From NCBI GenBank assembly GCA_017454765.1, contig JAFTCJ010000021.1, forward strand, positions 124,001 through 188,000: DNA of 64,000 nucleotides, given 5' to 3'. Each line of letters opens with the position of its first letter. The stretch's first letter is position 1. This DNA comes from Erysipelotrichaceae bacterium (lineage in GTDB: Bacteria > Bacillota_I > Bacilli_A > Erysipelotrichales > Erysipelotrichaceae). Position numbers and translations under genes: made by a program. This document shows, piece by piece, positions 49,867 through 58,360 of the stretch. The notes below the pieces were generated by a model. The model was not told the DNA's origin. It saw only the letters and a list, made by a program, of their open reading frames with translations, and made no database searches.

Positions 49867-51982
49867 AGAGATCACTGAAATACTGGAAGGAGAATTCACT
49901 CATGTCATCTACAGGAGCGAATCCTATATGGTATCCAGATTCAAGACAGACGAAGGAACGATCACTGTAACGGGTCCTTCTTTTGATTTTGAGCGGGGAG
50001 AGAAATATATCCTCAGCGGAAGCTATGTCGATCATCCCAGATACGGATTTCAGTTTTCCATCCTGACAGTGGAACGCTATATCTCGACCAGAAAAGATGA
50101 GATCATCTCTTTTCTCAAAGGAAATACTTTTCCTTTCATCGGTTCCAAGACTGCGCAGCGTATCTATGATCATTTCGGAAACGAAACGCTGAAGATCCTT
50201 TCCGAAGACCCTTCAAGGATCGCAGAACTGCAGCTGAGCGAGAAACAGACCGCTTCGCTCATCTCCGGTTTTGAAAGCATCAGCGATCCGCAGAACGAGA
50301 TCATCCTTTATCTGGTATCCAACGGATTCAATTCCCTGGATGCCGCAAAGATATTCAACCGATTCAAACTGGTGACGCAAGAAGTAGCAAACGATAATCC
50401 TTTCCGTTTTTATAACGAAGTTTACGGAATTTCTTTCGATAAGGTGAAGCGATTTGCTTCTACGATCGAATTCGAAGACGCCCAGAACAAATATCTGGAA
50501 GCGTATCTGATCTACATCATCACGGAATATTCGTTCAATTCCGGTGATATCTATGTGACATATGAAAAACTGCTGTCGATACTGGCATATTACGGATCTG
50601 TTTCCAATATCGATGAGATCATCGAGCGATGCATAGACAAAAACTATCTGGTCAGAAACGGTGACCGTATTTATCTCTCACAGGATTATTTTGATGAGAA
50701 ATATATTTCTGATTTCATCAAATCGTTCAAAGGTTCTCTCAAAAGCGATCCGGAAGAGATCGAAATGGGGATCGAAGACTGTGAAAGAAGTTTGGGGATC
50801 TCTTATCACGAAAAACAGAAAGAAGCGATCAGAAATTTCTTTGAAAATGATATCTCCATCATCGTCGGCGGCCCCGGAACAGGAAAGACGACCATCGTCA
50901 AGACGATGAGTGAACTGTTCAAGAAATTATTTCCTTTTTCCAATCTGATCGTTGCCGCACCGACCGGAAGGGCTGCCAAGAGAATCAATGAGATCTGTGA
51001 TGTGGAGTCCAAGACGATCCATTCCCTTCTGAAATGGAACAAGGAAGACAATACCTTTATTTTTGATATCGAAAACCCGATCATTTACGATGCAGTCATC
51101 ATCGATGAATTCTCAATGGTCGATAATTCTTTATTCGCTTCATTGCTGAAGGCTTCGGCCAGAGTGAAAAAAATATGTATCATCGGTGACCACAACCAGC
51201 TTCCTTCGATCAGACCGGGCAATCTGCTCAATGACATGATCGATTCAGACAGGATCCCCGTTACAAAACTGGAATACAATTACCGGCAAAGCGAAGGAAA
51301 TCAGATCATCGATCTGGCAAATGATATCAACAATGAATCCGTTTCCATAAAAAAATACGATCATGACATCATTTTCCATAATATCCTGCATGATCGTTTC
51401 GATCTCATCGGATCAATCAGGAAAGATTTGGAAGAAGGATATTCACTGGATGAGATACAGATCCTGACGCCCATGTACAAGGGAGAATGGGGGATCGATA
51501 ACCTCAATATCATGCTTCAGAATGCATTCAATCCAGCGGATATCAGAAAAAACGAAAAGAGATCGGGAAAATACATCTACAGGGAAGGAGACAAGATACT
51601 GCAGCTGAAAAACAGGCCGAATGACGATGTTTACAACGGCGATATCGGAATTCTCGAAGAAATGGATGACAAAGAGAAGTGTTTAATGGTAAACTACACA
51701 GGTACATATGTGTTTTATCCCTATGAGGAATTAAGCGATATTTCTCTGGCCTATGCCATGTCCGTTCATAAGGCACAGGGTTCGGAATATCAGATCGTTT
51801 ATTTTATCTTCAGCAGGAATAATCTGCATATGCTCAACAGAAACCTGATCTACACGGCAATATCCCGTGCCAAAAAGAAACTGGTCATGATTGGTACGGA
51901 AGACCTGCTGATGCAGGGACTTGCCAGACAGATGAAGAGAAGAAATACCGGATTATTGGAGTTATTGCAAGATGAAGAATGA
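49856..51982 (+). CDS. recD2: RecD2-type ATP-dependent DNA helicase
   Basis: A 708-residue SF1B 5'-3' helicase of the RecD2/YrrC family. The long N-terminal region contains HhH-type repeats, followed by Walker A VGGPGTGKTT, Walker B VIIDEFSMVD, motif III GDHNQLPSIRPG and the C-terminal motifs TPMYKGEWGID and AYAMSVHKAQGSEY (with an SH3 insert between). It supports replication forks and repair. Overlaps of 11 bases join it to mnmA and the ECF gene. Confidence 0.95.
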   Translation: METEEITEILEGEFTHVIYRSESYMVSRFKTDEGTITVTGPSFDFERGEKYILSGSYVDHPRYGFQFSILTVERYISTRKDEIISFLKGNTFPFIGSKTAQRIYDHFGNETLKILSEDPSRIAELQLSEKQTASLISGFESISDPQNEIILYLVSNGFNSLDAAKIFNRFKLVTQEVANDNPFRFYNEVYGISFDKVKRFASTIEFEDAQNKYLEAYLIYIITEYSFNSGDIYVTYEKLLSILAYYGSVSNIDEIIERCIDKNYLVRNGDRIYLSQDYFDEKYISDFIKSFKGSLKSDPEEIEMGIEDCERSLGISYHEKQKEAIRNFFENDISIIVGGPGTGKTTIVKTMSELFKKLFPFSNLIVAAPTGRAAKRINEICDVESKTIHSLLKWNKEDNTFIFDIENPIIYDAVIIDEFSMVDNSLFASLLKASARVKKICIIGDHNQLPSIRPGNLLNDMIDSDRIPVTKLEYNYRQSEGNQIIDLANDINNESVSIKKYDHDIIFHNILHDRFDLIGSIRKDLEEGYSLDEIQILTPMYKGEWGIDNLNIMLQNAFNPADIRKNEKRSGKYIYREGDKILQLKNRPNDDVYNGDIGILEEMDDKEKCLMVNYTGTYVFYPYEELSDISLAYAMSVHKAQGSEYQIVYFIFSRNNLHMLNRNLIYTAISRAKKKLVMIGTEDLLMQGLARQMKRRNTGLLELLQDEE

Positions 51983-52541
51983 AAAAACAAGAAAGATTGC
52001 CGCAGTCGGCATCCTGACAGCCATCGTTATCGTGCTGCAGCTGATGGGTTCGTTTATCCGTTTCGGACCGTTTTCCATTTCATTGGTCCTGATACCTATC
52101 GTTGTCGGTGCTGCTTTGTACGGCCCTTTTGCCGGCGCTTTTCTGGGATTTGTGTTCTCAATGGTCGTTCTGCTCTCAGGTGATGCGGCTGCTTTTCTGG
52201 CTGTGAACGTGTTCGGTACGATCCTGACTGTCATCGCAAAAGGAACCCTTGCCGGATTCTGTGCCGGTATCGTGTACAGACTGTTTTCCAGAAAACCGTT
52301 TCTTGCGGCAGTCATGGCTGCGATCAGCGCTCCTGTAGTCAATACAGGCATGTTCCTGATCGGCTGTTTTCTGTTCTTCCTGCCGACAGTATCAGCATGG
52401 GCACAGGCACTCGGCTTTGAAAATGTTGGCTCTTACATGATCTTCGGACTGGTCGGAGGAAATTTCCTGTTTGAACTGCTGACAAACATCATTCTTTCAC
52501 CGATCATCGTCCGTGTGATTGATATGGGCAGAAACAGATAA
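51972..52541 (+). CDS. ECF transporter S component
   Basis: A 189-residue substrate-binding membrane subunit of an energy-coupling-factor transporter, with about six helices. The opening KTRKIAAVGILTAIVIVLQL has the Ala-rich helix 1 that docks on the T component; FIRFGPFSISLVLIPIVVGA and NTGMFLIGCFLFFL follow. It most resembles the RibU/PdxU-like branch, but the vitamin is not assignable. EcfA and EcfT are not in this window. It is squeezed between recD2 and the alaS leader. Confidence 0.82.
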   Translation: MKNEKTRKIAAVGILTAIVIVLQLMGSFIRFGPFSISLVLIPIVVGAALYGPFAGAFLGFVFSMVVLLSGDAAAFLAVNVFGTILTVIAKGTLAGFCAGIVYRLFSRKPFLAAVMAAISAPVVNTGMFLIGCFLFFLPTVSAWAQALGFENVGSYMIFGLVGGNFLFELLTNIILSPIIVRVIDMGRNR

Positions 52542-52550
52542 CTGTGTTAA

Positions 52551-52556
52551 TATAGT
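52551..52556 (+). promoter_or_regulatory. Putative -10 box of the alaS T-box transcript
   Basis: TATAGT shortly after the ECF gene stop; no clear -35 at the right distance. Confidence 0.4.
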
Positions 52557-52561
52557 AGGGA

Positions 52562-52762
52562 AGATGAGTAACATAAAGGACATCTTCAGAGAGTATCTGT
52601 TTGGTGAAAAGATACGATGGTCCTTATGCGAAGCTGCTTCCTTTGAACCGGGGCAATGCCCGGCGTAGCATCTGCGTTAAAGATTTTGAGGGCAGGCAGA
52701 AATGTCTGAACTAAGGTGGTACCGCGTTAATGACGTCCTTAGAGATAGGGGCGTTTTCTTTT
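52562..52762 (+). ncRNA. T-box leader, alanine-specific
   Basis: T-box motif AAGGTGGTACCGCG at 52713-52726. The terminator pairs ACGTCC (52733-52738) with GGGCGT (52749-52754) before TTTCTTTT. Stem I has AGAGAGTATCTGTTTGGTG. The likely specifier is GCT (52633-52635), preceded by GAA and followed by G. Confidence 0.92.
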
Positions 52763-52781
52763 GTCTGAGGGAGGATTGAAC

Positions 52782-55394
52782 ATGAATTATCTGACAGGAA
52801 ATGAAGTAAGGAAGAAATTTCTGGATTTCTTTGTGTCAAAAGGACACATGATCGAACCGGGTGTTTCGCTTGTTCCGATCAACGATCCGACACTGCTTTG
52901 GATCAATGCCGGTGTTGCCGGACTGAAGAAATATTTCGACGGACGTGAAAAACCCAGATGCAAGCGCATCACCAATGCCCAGAAATGCATCAGGACCAAT
53001 GATATCGAAAATGTCGGAAAGACAGCCCGTCATCATACATTCTTTGAGATGCTCGGAAACTTCTCCATCGGCGATTATTTCAAGGAAGATGCCCTGAAAT
53101 TTGCCTATGAATTCCTGACATCCCCTGAATGGATCGGTTTTGATCCCAAGCGTCTTTACGTAACGATGTATCCGGATGATACCGAAGCTTACCGTATCTG
53201 GACGGAAGAGATCGGTTTTGATCCGTCTCATATACTGAAGTCCTATGACAACTACTGGCAGATCGGTGAAGGTCCCTGCGGACCCGATTCCGAGATCTAT
53301 TATGACCGCGGAGAAAAATACGATCCGAAAGGCTTGGGCGAAAGAGCTTTCTTTGAAGAGCTGGAAAACGACAGATACATCGAAGTATGGAACGTCGTCT
53401 TCTCACAATATGATGCCAAGGAAGGTGTCGACAGGAAGGATTTCAAGGAACTCCCGCAGAAGAATATCGATACCGGAATGGGTCTGGAGAGGCTGACGGC
53501 TCTCATCCAGGACGGTGAGACCAACTTTGATACCGATCTTTTCCTGCCATATATTCATGCCACAGAGAAATTCGCCTCCAGATCTTACGCGGAAGAAAAG
53601 ATGGCGTACAGAGTCATCGCCGATCATATCAGGACCTGTGTCTTTGCCCTGGCTGACGGAGCGACTTTCTCCAATGAAGGCAGAGGCTATGTCTTAAGAA
53701 GAGTTTTAAGACGGGCAATGAGATACGGCAGAAACATCGGTATCGACAAACCGTTCCTCTATGAACTGGTCGACACGGTATGTGAGAACATGAAGGACTT
53801 CTATCCGTATCTGATGGATAAGAAAGATTTCGTCAGAAAGCTCATCTTAAAGGAGGAACAGTCTTTCCTGTTAACATTAGCCAACGGTGAGAAACTGCTC
53901 GCAGAAGAGCTGAAAAAGGCCTCAGACGGCGTTTTAAGCGGTGAAGTGATCTTCAGACTCTATGATACATACGGATTCCCGAAAGAGATGACGATCGAAT
54001 CGGCAGAGGAAAAAGGTCTGAGGTGCGATATCGAAGGTTTCAACAGATGTATGGAGAAACAGCGTGAAATGGCAAGGAATGCCAGAGATGTCGAAGAATC
54101 CATGCACAACCAGTCGGAAGACCTGCTCAACTTCAAGGAAGAATTCGCATTCACCGGCTATGAAAAAGATAAAGATCAGGCGAAAGTGACCGGTCTCTTC
54201 TTGAACGGAAAACAGATATCCGAGCTTGACGAAGAAGGCGAAATCGTATTCGATCATTCCTGCTTCTATGCCGAATCAGGCGGTCAGATCGCCGATAAGG
54301 GAAGGATCTTCTCTGAAAATGCACAGGCCGATGTCATCGATGTCAAGAAAGCTCCGAACGGTCAGTTCCTGCATCATGTGAAAGTGATAAAAGGAAGTAT
54401 CAAAACAGGCGATGTCATGGATCTCGAGATCAATGAGGAAGACCGTCTGAAGATCAGAGCCAATCACTCATCCGTGCATCTGCTTCAGGCAGCACTGATC
54501 AAGGTGCTTGGATCCCATATCGCCCAGGCCGGTTCCTTCGTCTGCAAGGATTACGCAAGATTCGACTTCTCTCATTATGAGAAGATGACGCCTGAACAGC
54601 TCAACGAAGTCGAAAAACTGGTCAACAGCTATATTTTCCAGCAGCTTCCGATCACAACCGAAGTCCTGAGCATAGAAGAAGCAAAGAAGACCGGAGCCAT
54701 CGCTCTGTTTGATGAAAAATACGGCGATAAGGTACGTGTCGTTTCGATGGGCGATGTATCAAAGGAATTCTGCGGCGGAACCCACGCATCCAATACTGCC
54801 GATCTTGGCTGTTTCAAGATCAATTACGAAGAATCCATCGGTTCCGGCATCAGAAGGATTGAATCCTGCACGAAACTGGAAGCTTATGAAGGCTTCAAGG
54901 AAACCGAAGGCAAACTCAACCGCATCAGAGACGAACTGAAGCTGAAAAATGCCGATATGGTCTATGACCGCATCCTGCAGATGAAAAACGAAAACGCTGC
55001 GCTTAGTGCCCAGATCAGAGTCCTGAATGAGAAGCTGATGAATGAAGAAGCAAATGCCCTGATCTCAAAGGCAAAGGACAACGGAAAATTCAGATATCTG
55101 CTTCTTAAGTTAAAGAATTACGAAGGAAATCTGAAAGATTACGCATCAGGCATCAGAAACAAACTTGACGGCGGATTCGTCTTCATCGTCAATCAGAACG
55201 AAGATAAGCTCTCCATGGTCGCTTCCTGCGGCGAAAAAGCACTGAACGAAGGGATCAAATGCGGAGAAGTCATCTCCAAACTGTGTGCGATGGCTAACGG
55301 CAAAGGCGGCGGCAGACCGGATTTGGCACAGGGAGGCGGAAGCAATGCCGATCCCGATGACTTATTGAAAGCTGCTGAAAATCTCCTCTTATAA
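52782..55394 (+). CDS. alaS: Alanyl-tRNA synthetase
   Basis: An 870-residue class II synthetase. The catalytic core shows TLLWINAGVAGLKKYFDG, HHTFFEMLGNFSIGDYFK and NTGMGLERL-like DTGMGLERL. The editing domain carries ANHSSVHLLQAAL and the zinc site FCGGTHASNTADLG. The C-terminal C-Ala domain ends in NGKGGGRPDLAQGGG. The start MNYLTGNEVRKKF has GGGAGG upstream; an upstream TTG lies within the leader terminator. Confidence 0.97.
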   Translation: MNYLTGNEVRKKFLDFFVSKGHMIEPGVSLVPINDPTLLWINAGVAGLKKYFDGREKPRCKRITNAQKCIRTNDIENVGKTARHHTFFEMLGNFSIGDYFKEDALKFAYEFLTSPEWIGFDPKRLYVTMYPDDTEAYRIWTEEIGFDPSHILKSYDNYWQIGEGPCGPDSEIYYDRGEKYDPKGLGERAFFEELENDRYIEVWNVVFSQYDAKEGVDRKDFKELPQKNIDTGMGLERLTALIQDGETNFDTDLFLPYIHATEKFASRSYAEEKMAYRVIADHIRTCVFALADGATFSNEGRGYVLRRVLRRAMRYGRNIGIDKPFLYELVDTVCENMKDFYPYLMDKKDFVRKLILKEEQSFLLTLANGEKLLAEELKKASDGVLSGEVIFRLYDTYGFPKEMTIESAEEKGLRCDIEGFNRCMEKQREMARNARDVEESMHNQSEDLLNFKEEFAFTGYEKDKDQAKVTGLFLNGKQISELDEEGEIVFDHSCFYAESGGQIADKGRIFSENAQADVIDVKKAPNGQFLHHVKVIKGSIKTGDVMDLEINEEDRLKIRANHSSVHLLQAALIKVLGSHIAQAGSFVCKDYARFDFSHYEKMTPEQLNEVEKLVNSYIFQQLPITTEVLSIEEAKKTGAIALFDEKYGDKVRVVSMGDVSKEFCGGTHASNTADLGCFKINYEESIGSGIRRIESCTKLEAYEGFKETEGKLNRIRDELKLKNADMVYDRILQMKNENAALSAQIRVLNEKLMNEEANALISKAKDNGKFRYLLLKLKNYEGNLKDYASGIRNKLDGGFVFIVNQNEDKLSMVASCGEKALNEGIKCGEVISKLCAMANGKGGGRPDLAQGGGSNADPDDLLKAAENLLL

Positions 55395-55406
55395 AATCAT
55401 ATCTGG

Positions 55407-55415
55407 TGTTATAAT
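55407..55415 (+). promoter_or_regulatory. Extended -10 promoter of ireB
   Basis: TGTTATAAT (TATAAT 55410-55415), followed by AGGAGG and a normal leader of about 15 nt. Confidence 0.7.
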
Positions 55416-55436
55416 TGATTCTAGGAGGTGTCGATC

Positions 55437-55694
55437 ATGGCTTCAAATAATTCAAGGACAATGTTGTTTACTTCTGAAGAGATCAAGCGCGAAAATATGA
55501 AACAGCTTCTGAAAGAAGTTTCCGAAGCGCTTGAAGAAAGAGGATATAATGCCGTAAACCAGATTTCCGGTTATCTGATCAGCAATGATCCGGCATACAT
55601 CTCATCTCATAAAAACGCCCGCAACAATATCCAGCAGGTGGAAAGATATGAGATCATTGAGGAACTCGTCAGGTACTATCTCGAAAGCAAGTAA
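55437..55694 (+). CDS. ireB: IreB family regulatory phosphoprotein
   Basis: An 85-residue protein of the IreB/YrzL (DUF965) family. In enterococci IreB is phosphorylated on N-terminal Thr by the PASTA kinase IreK and influences cephalosporin tolerance; this N-terminus offers Thr8 and Thr12 in MASNNSRTMLFTSEEI. Family hallmarks are EALEERGYNAVNQISGYLIS and YISSHKNARN. The start ATG at 55437 follows AGGAGGTG. In Bacillus ruvX (yrrK) follows, but here it is absent. Confidence 0.94.
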   Translation: MASNNSRTMLFTSEEIKRENMKQLLKEVSEALEERGYNAVNQISGYLISNDPAYISSHKNARNNIQQVERYEIIEELVRYYLESK

Positions 55695-55733
55695 CATGTC
55701 ATCCTGTATCTGAAAGAAAAAACGATCGAACTT

Positions 55734-55760
55734 ACAGCTCTCCGGAAACGGAGAGTCTGT
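55734..55760 (+). other. Stable GNRA-capped hairpin between ireB and DUF1292 gene
   Basis: ACAG-CTCTCCG-GAAA-CGGAGAG-T-CTGT: 11 base pairs with one bulge and a GAAA tetraloop (55734-55760). Only TTTG follows, so it is a poor terminator; it may be a processing or regulatory element, filling the place where ruvX lies in relatives. Confidence 0.6.
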
Positions 55761-55796
55761 TTGAATAATGAGCTGAATGACGGAAAGAGAAAGAAT

Positions 55797-56042
55797 ATGA
55801 AAGACAATACGATATTTATCAGCGACGAAAACGGCAAAGAAAGGGAGATGAGGATCTACCTGACCTTTGACATAGCAGAGAAACAGTATGTCGTCGTTTA
55901 TGAAGAAGGAAAAGAAGAAGATCTTTATGCATTCGTCTATGACGATGAGGGAAACCTCTATGCCGTGGATGATGCGGATGAGATGGATCAGATCGAAGAG
56001 GTGATTAATTCTTATGGCATCGAAGAAGAAAAAGAAGACTAA
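55797..56042 (+). CDS. DUF1292 family protein (YrzB-like)
   Basis: An 81-residue acidic protein. The pattern IFISDENGKEREMRIYLTF, YVVVYEEGKEEDLYAFVYDDEGNLYAV is the DUF1292 hallmark. The ATG at 55797 is preferred over a TTG 12 codons earlier. It keeps the Bacillus position (yrzB) just before mltG, which overlaps it by 29 bases. Function unknown. Confidence 0.9.
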   Translation: MKDNTIFISDENGKEREMRIYLTFDIAEKQYVVVYEEGKEEDLYAFVYDDEGNLYAVDDADEMDQIEEVINSYGIEEEKED

Positions 56043-57171
56043 AATCCTCATTGCGATCCTGATCATCTTTCTGATCATTGTCGCTCTGATCGCCGGTATC
56101 GTATTCTATGTCAAATCATCTCTCAAGCCGACGAAAGAATTCCTGAACGGCGAGATCTGTGAAAACGGAGAGAAACCCTGCGATGTGACGGTATTCATCG
56201 TTGAGGAAGGTGCCTATGGCAAATCCACGCTGGACAAGCTGGAAGAGCAAGGCATCATCAAAAATTCCGACATCGTTTACTATTACAACCGCATCTTTGA
56301 CGGTTATTCCTTTGCGGCCGGCTATTTCGAGATCCCGCATAAGATCGCCGATGCCTCTGGCAACGAACATCCGATCACAATGGATGAGCTGCTCGGATTC
56401 CTGGCAAACCCGCTCAACGCCCATCAGGATACAGTCATGCTGTCATTCGATGAAGGAGATTTCATCCGCTCCTACGCCAAAAAGATCGGTGAATATACCA
56501 CCGTCAAGGAAGAAGAGATTCTGGAATACTGGAACAATCCCGATGTGATCCGTTCCTACATGAAGGAATATCCGTTCCTGACGGAGGATATCCTCGGTGA
56601 GAATGTCAAATATTATCTGGAAGGCTATCTTTTCCCGGATACCTATGAGTTCTTTGAATTCACGAACTGCGATGAAGTCACCAGAAGGTTCCTGGACAGA
56701 ACGCTTGAGATCTATAACAGTCACAAGAGTGAATTTGATGCATCAGAATTCTCGATCCATGAAGTATTCACTTTGGCATCGATCGTGCAGTGGGAATCGG
56801 GAGATCCCGATGATTCCAAGCTGATCGCCGGTGTCTTTGTGGACCGTCTCAATGAACCGGAGATCCTCGGATCCACGGTCACGGCCTGTTATGCCTTCGA
56901 TCTGAGCAAAGATGAATGTTACGAAGTGGGCGATACACTTGACTATACCTGGAGAGACGATCCTTACAATACCTATACCAATCAGGGATTCCCTCCCGGA
57001 CCGGTCTGCTGTCCGAATGAAACAGCGATCGTCGCTGCATTGCACCCGGATACATCCTACGGTTATTTCTACTTCTGTGCCGATATGTGCAACGGCGGAA
57101 CGGTCTTCGCCAGGACCTACGCCGAACATGAATACAATATCCAGCATTATTATCTTGCCTGTGACAACTGA
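56014..57171 (+). CDS. mltG: Endolytic transglycosylase MltG, cysteine-rich
   Basis: A 385-residue membrane-anchored enzyme that cleaves nascent peptidoglycan strands. A basic N-terminus (KKKKKTK) and one helix (ILIAILIIFLIIVALIAGIV) precede the extracellular YceG domain. The catalytic Glu lies in LASIVQWESG, and the conserved YNTYTNQGFPPGPV and YFYFCADM motifs follow. The extracellular part holds about ten Cys (ICENGEKPC, TNC, TACY, DECY, VCC, FCADMC, LACDN), which is unusual in Firmicutes and suggests disulfides. GAGGTG inside the DUF1292 gene is its ribosome site. Confidence 0.93.
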   Translation: MASKKKKKTKILIAILIIFLIIVALIAGIVFYVKSSLKPTKEFLNGEICENGEKPCDVTVFIVEEGAYGKSTLDKLEEQGIIKNSDIVYYYNRIFDGYSFAAGYFEIPHKIADASGNEHPITMDELLGFLANPLNAHQDTVMLSFDEGDFIRSYAKKIGEYTTVKEEEILEYWNNPDVIRSYMKEYPFLTEDILGENVKYYLEGYLFPDTYEFFEFTNCDEVTRRFLDRTLEIYNSHKSEFDASEFSIHEVFTLASIVQWESGDPDDSKLIAGVFVDRLNEPEILGSTVTACYAFDLSKDECYEVGDTLDYTWRDDPYNTYTNQGFPPGPVCCPNETAIVAALHPDTSYGYFYFCADMCNGGTVFARTYAEHEYNIQHYYLACDN

Positions 57172-57187
57172 TATTAGGAGGTAAACC

Positions 57188-57817
57188 ATGCATTCAGAAA
57201 GGCCCATCATCATCGGGATTGCCGGCGGTACCTGCTCCGGAAAATCTTCCATTGCATCGATTCTCGTAGATGAATTCAGATATACGAAGTCGATCAATAT
57301 CATCAAAGAGGACGATTACTACAAAGATCAGAGTCATCTTCCCATGGAAGAAAGGGTAAAGACGAACTATGATCATCCTCTGGCTTTTGATTTCGATCTG
57401 ATGTATGATCACATCCTGGCGCTGATCAGAGGTGAGACGATCGAAAAACCGACCTACGACTATACGGTCCACAACCGCTCCGATATCACGGAGATCGTTC
57501 ATCCGAGTGATGTCATCATCATCGAAGGCCTCTTTGCCCTGTACACAAAAGAGATCAGAGACCTCGAAGATATCAAGATCTTCGTCGATACACCGGCCGA
57601 CATCCGTTTCATACGCCGTCTGAAAAGAGACGTCAAGGAAAGAGCCAGAACGATCGATTCGATCACTGAACAGTATCTGACGACGGTCAAGCCGATGCAC
57701 GACCAGTTTCTGGAGCCGACAAAGCAGTACGCCGATATCATCATTCCGCAGGGCAAATCCAATACTGTCGCGATCGACCTGCTCAAGACGAAAATCAATA
57801 GTATCTTGAGTGAATAG
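57188..57817 (+). CDS. udk: Uridine kinase
   Basis: A 209-residue uridine/cytidine kinase of pyrimidine salvage. Walker A is GIAGGTCSGKSSIA; EDDYYKDQSHLPMEER and NYDHPLAFDFDLM bind the nucleoside; VIIIEGLFALY and RFIRRLKRDVKERAR (lid arginines) complete the site. AGGAGG precedes the ATG. Its position between mltG and greA matches Bacillus. Confidence 0.97.
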   Translation: MHSERPIIIGIAGGTCSGKSSIASILVDEFRYTKSINIIKEDDYYKDQSHLPMEERVKTNYDHPLAFDFDLMYDHILALIRGETIEKPTYDYTVHNRSDITEIVHPSDVIIIEGLFALYTKEIRDLEDIKIFVDTPADIRFIRRLKRDVKERARTIDSITEQYLTTVKPMHDQFLEPTKQYADIIIPQGKSNTVAIDLLKTKINSILSE

Positions 57818-57818
57818 G

Positions 57819-57827
57819 TGTTATAAT
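57819..57827 (+). promoter_or_regulatory. Extended -10 promoter of greA
   Basis: TGTTATAAT (TATAAT 57822-57827) right after the udk stop, followed by TTGGAGGA as ribosome site. Confidence 0.7.
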
Positions 57828-57846
57828 TCTTACGATTGGAGGAACT

Positions 57847-58311
57847 ATGGAAGAGAAGTTTTATGTAACCGAAGAGGGTCTGAACGACCTTAAAAAAGAG
57901 CTTGAAACTCTGATACATGTCACAAGAGAGGAAGTCATTGAGGAACTCAAGGCTGCCAGAGCGCAGGGCGACCTTTCCGAAAATGCCGATTACGATGCTG
58001 CCAGAGACCATCAGGCCAAGGTAGAATCCCGTATCAAGGAACTGGAACATCAGATCAAGAATGCTGAGATCATCGCCGAATCAAGAAAAACAAATTTCGT
58101 ACGTATCGGTTCGACTGTCGAGATTCAGGAACTGGATACAAAGCATAAAATCACATACAAGATCGTCGGTTCGGTTGAAGCCGATCCGCTCAACGGTCTG
58201 CTGTCAAACGTGACACCGCTGGCCGAAGCGATCCTTGACCACAAGGTGAATGATGTCGTAACGGTCAAGGTTGATATGCCTTACGATGTCAAAATTTTAA
58301 AAATAAATTAG
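57847..58311 (+). CDS. greA: Transcription elongation factor GreA
   Basis: A 154-residue factor that rescues backtracked RNA polymerase. The N-terminal coiled coil carries the acidic tip in QGDLSENADYDAARDHQ, and the C-terminal FKBP-like domain includes RIGSTVEIQE and SNVTPLAEAIL. Its stop codon (TAG) overlaps the -35 element of the downstream sigma-H-like promoter. Confidence 0.97.
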   Translation: MEEKFYVTEEGLNDLKKELETLIHVTREEVIEELKAARAQGDLSENADYDAARDHQAKVESRIKELEHQIKNAEIIAESRKTNFVRIGSTVEIQELDTKHKITYKIVGSVEADPLNGLLSNVTPLAEAILDHKVNDVVTVKVDMPYDVKILKIN

Positions 58312-58336
58312 GATTTTGAAGAATTTCAGCGAATAA
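58308..58336 (+). promoter_or_regulatory. Sigma-H/ComX-type promoter P1
   Basis: TTAGGATTT (58308-58316), an 11-nt spacer and AGCGAATAA (58328-58336). The known sigma-H consensus is RNAGGAWWW and RNNGAATWW with about this spacing; only the first base differs. A near-identical element lies 664 bases downstream (P2). The start would be at about 58343, inside the greA terminator loop. Confidence 0.7.
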
Positions 58337-58360
58337 TGAGTAGGAGACTACTCATTTTTT
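58335..58360 (+). terminator. greA terminator overlapping promoter P1
   Basis: Stem AATGAGTAG (58335-58343) with CTACTCATT (58348-58356), loop GAGA, then TTTT. The last T abuts the next ATG. Its 5' arm overlaps the P1 -10, so transcripts starting at P1 would lack this arm. Confidence 0.9.

Noticed and set aside
56750-56800. Loss of the MltG catalytic glutamate (SIVQWES rather than SIVEKE)
   Set aside because: The first position is often Gln in the family; the second Glu, which I take as the conserved catalytic one, is present.
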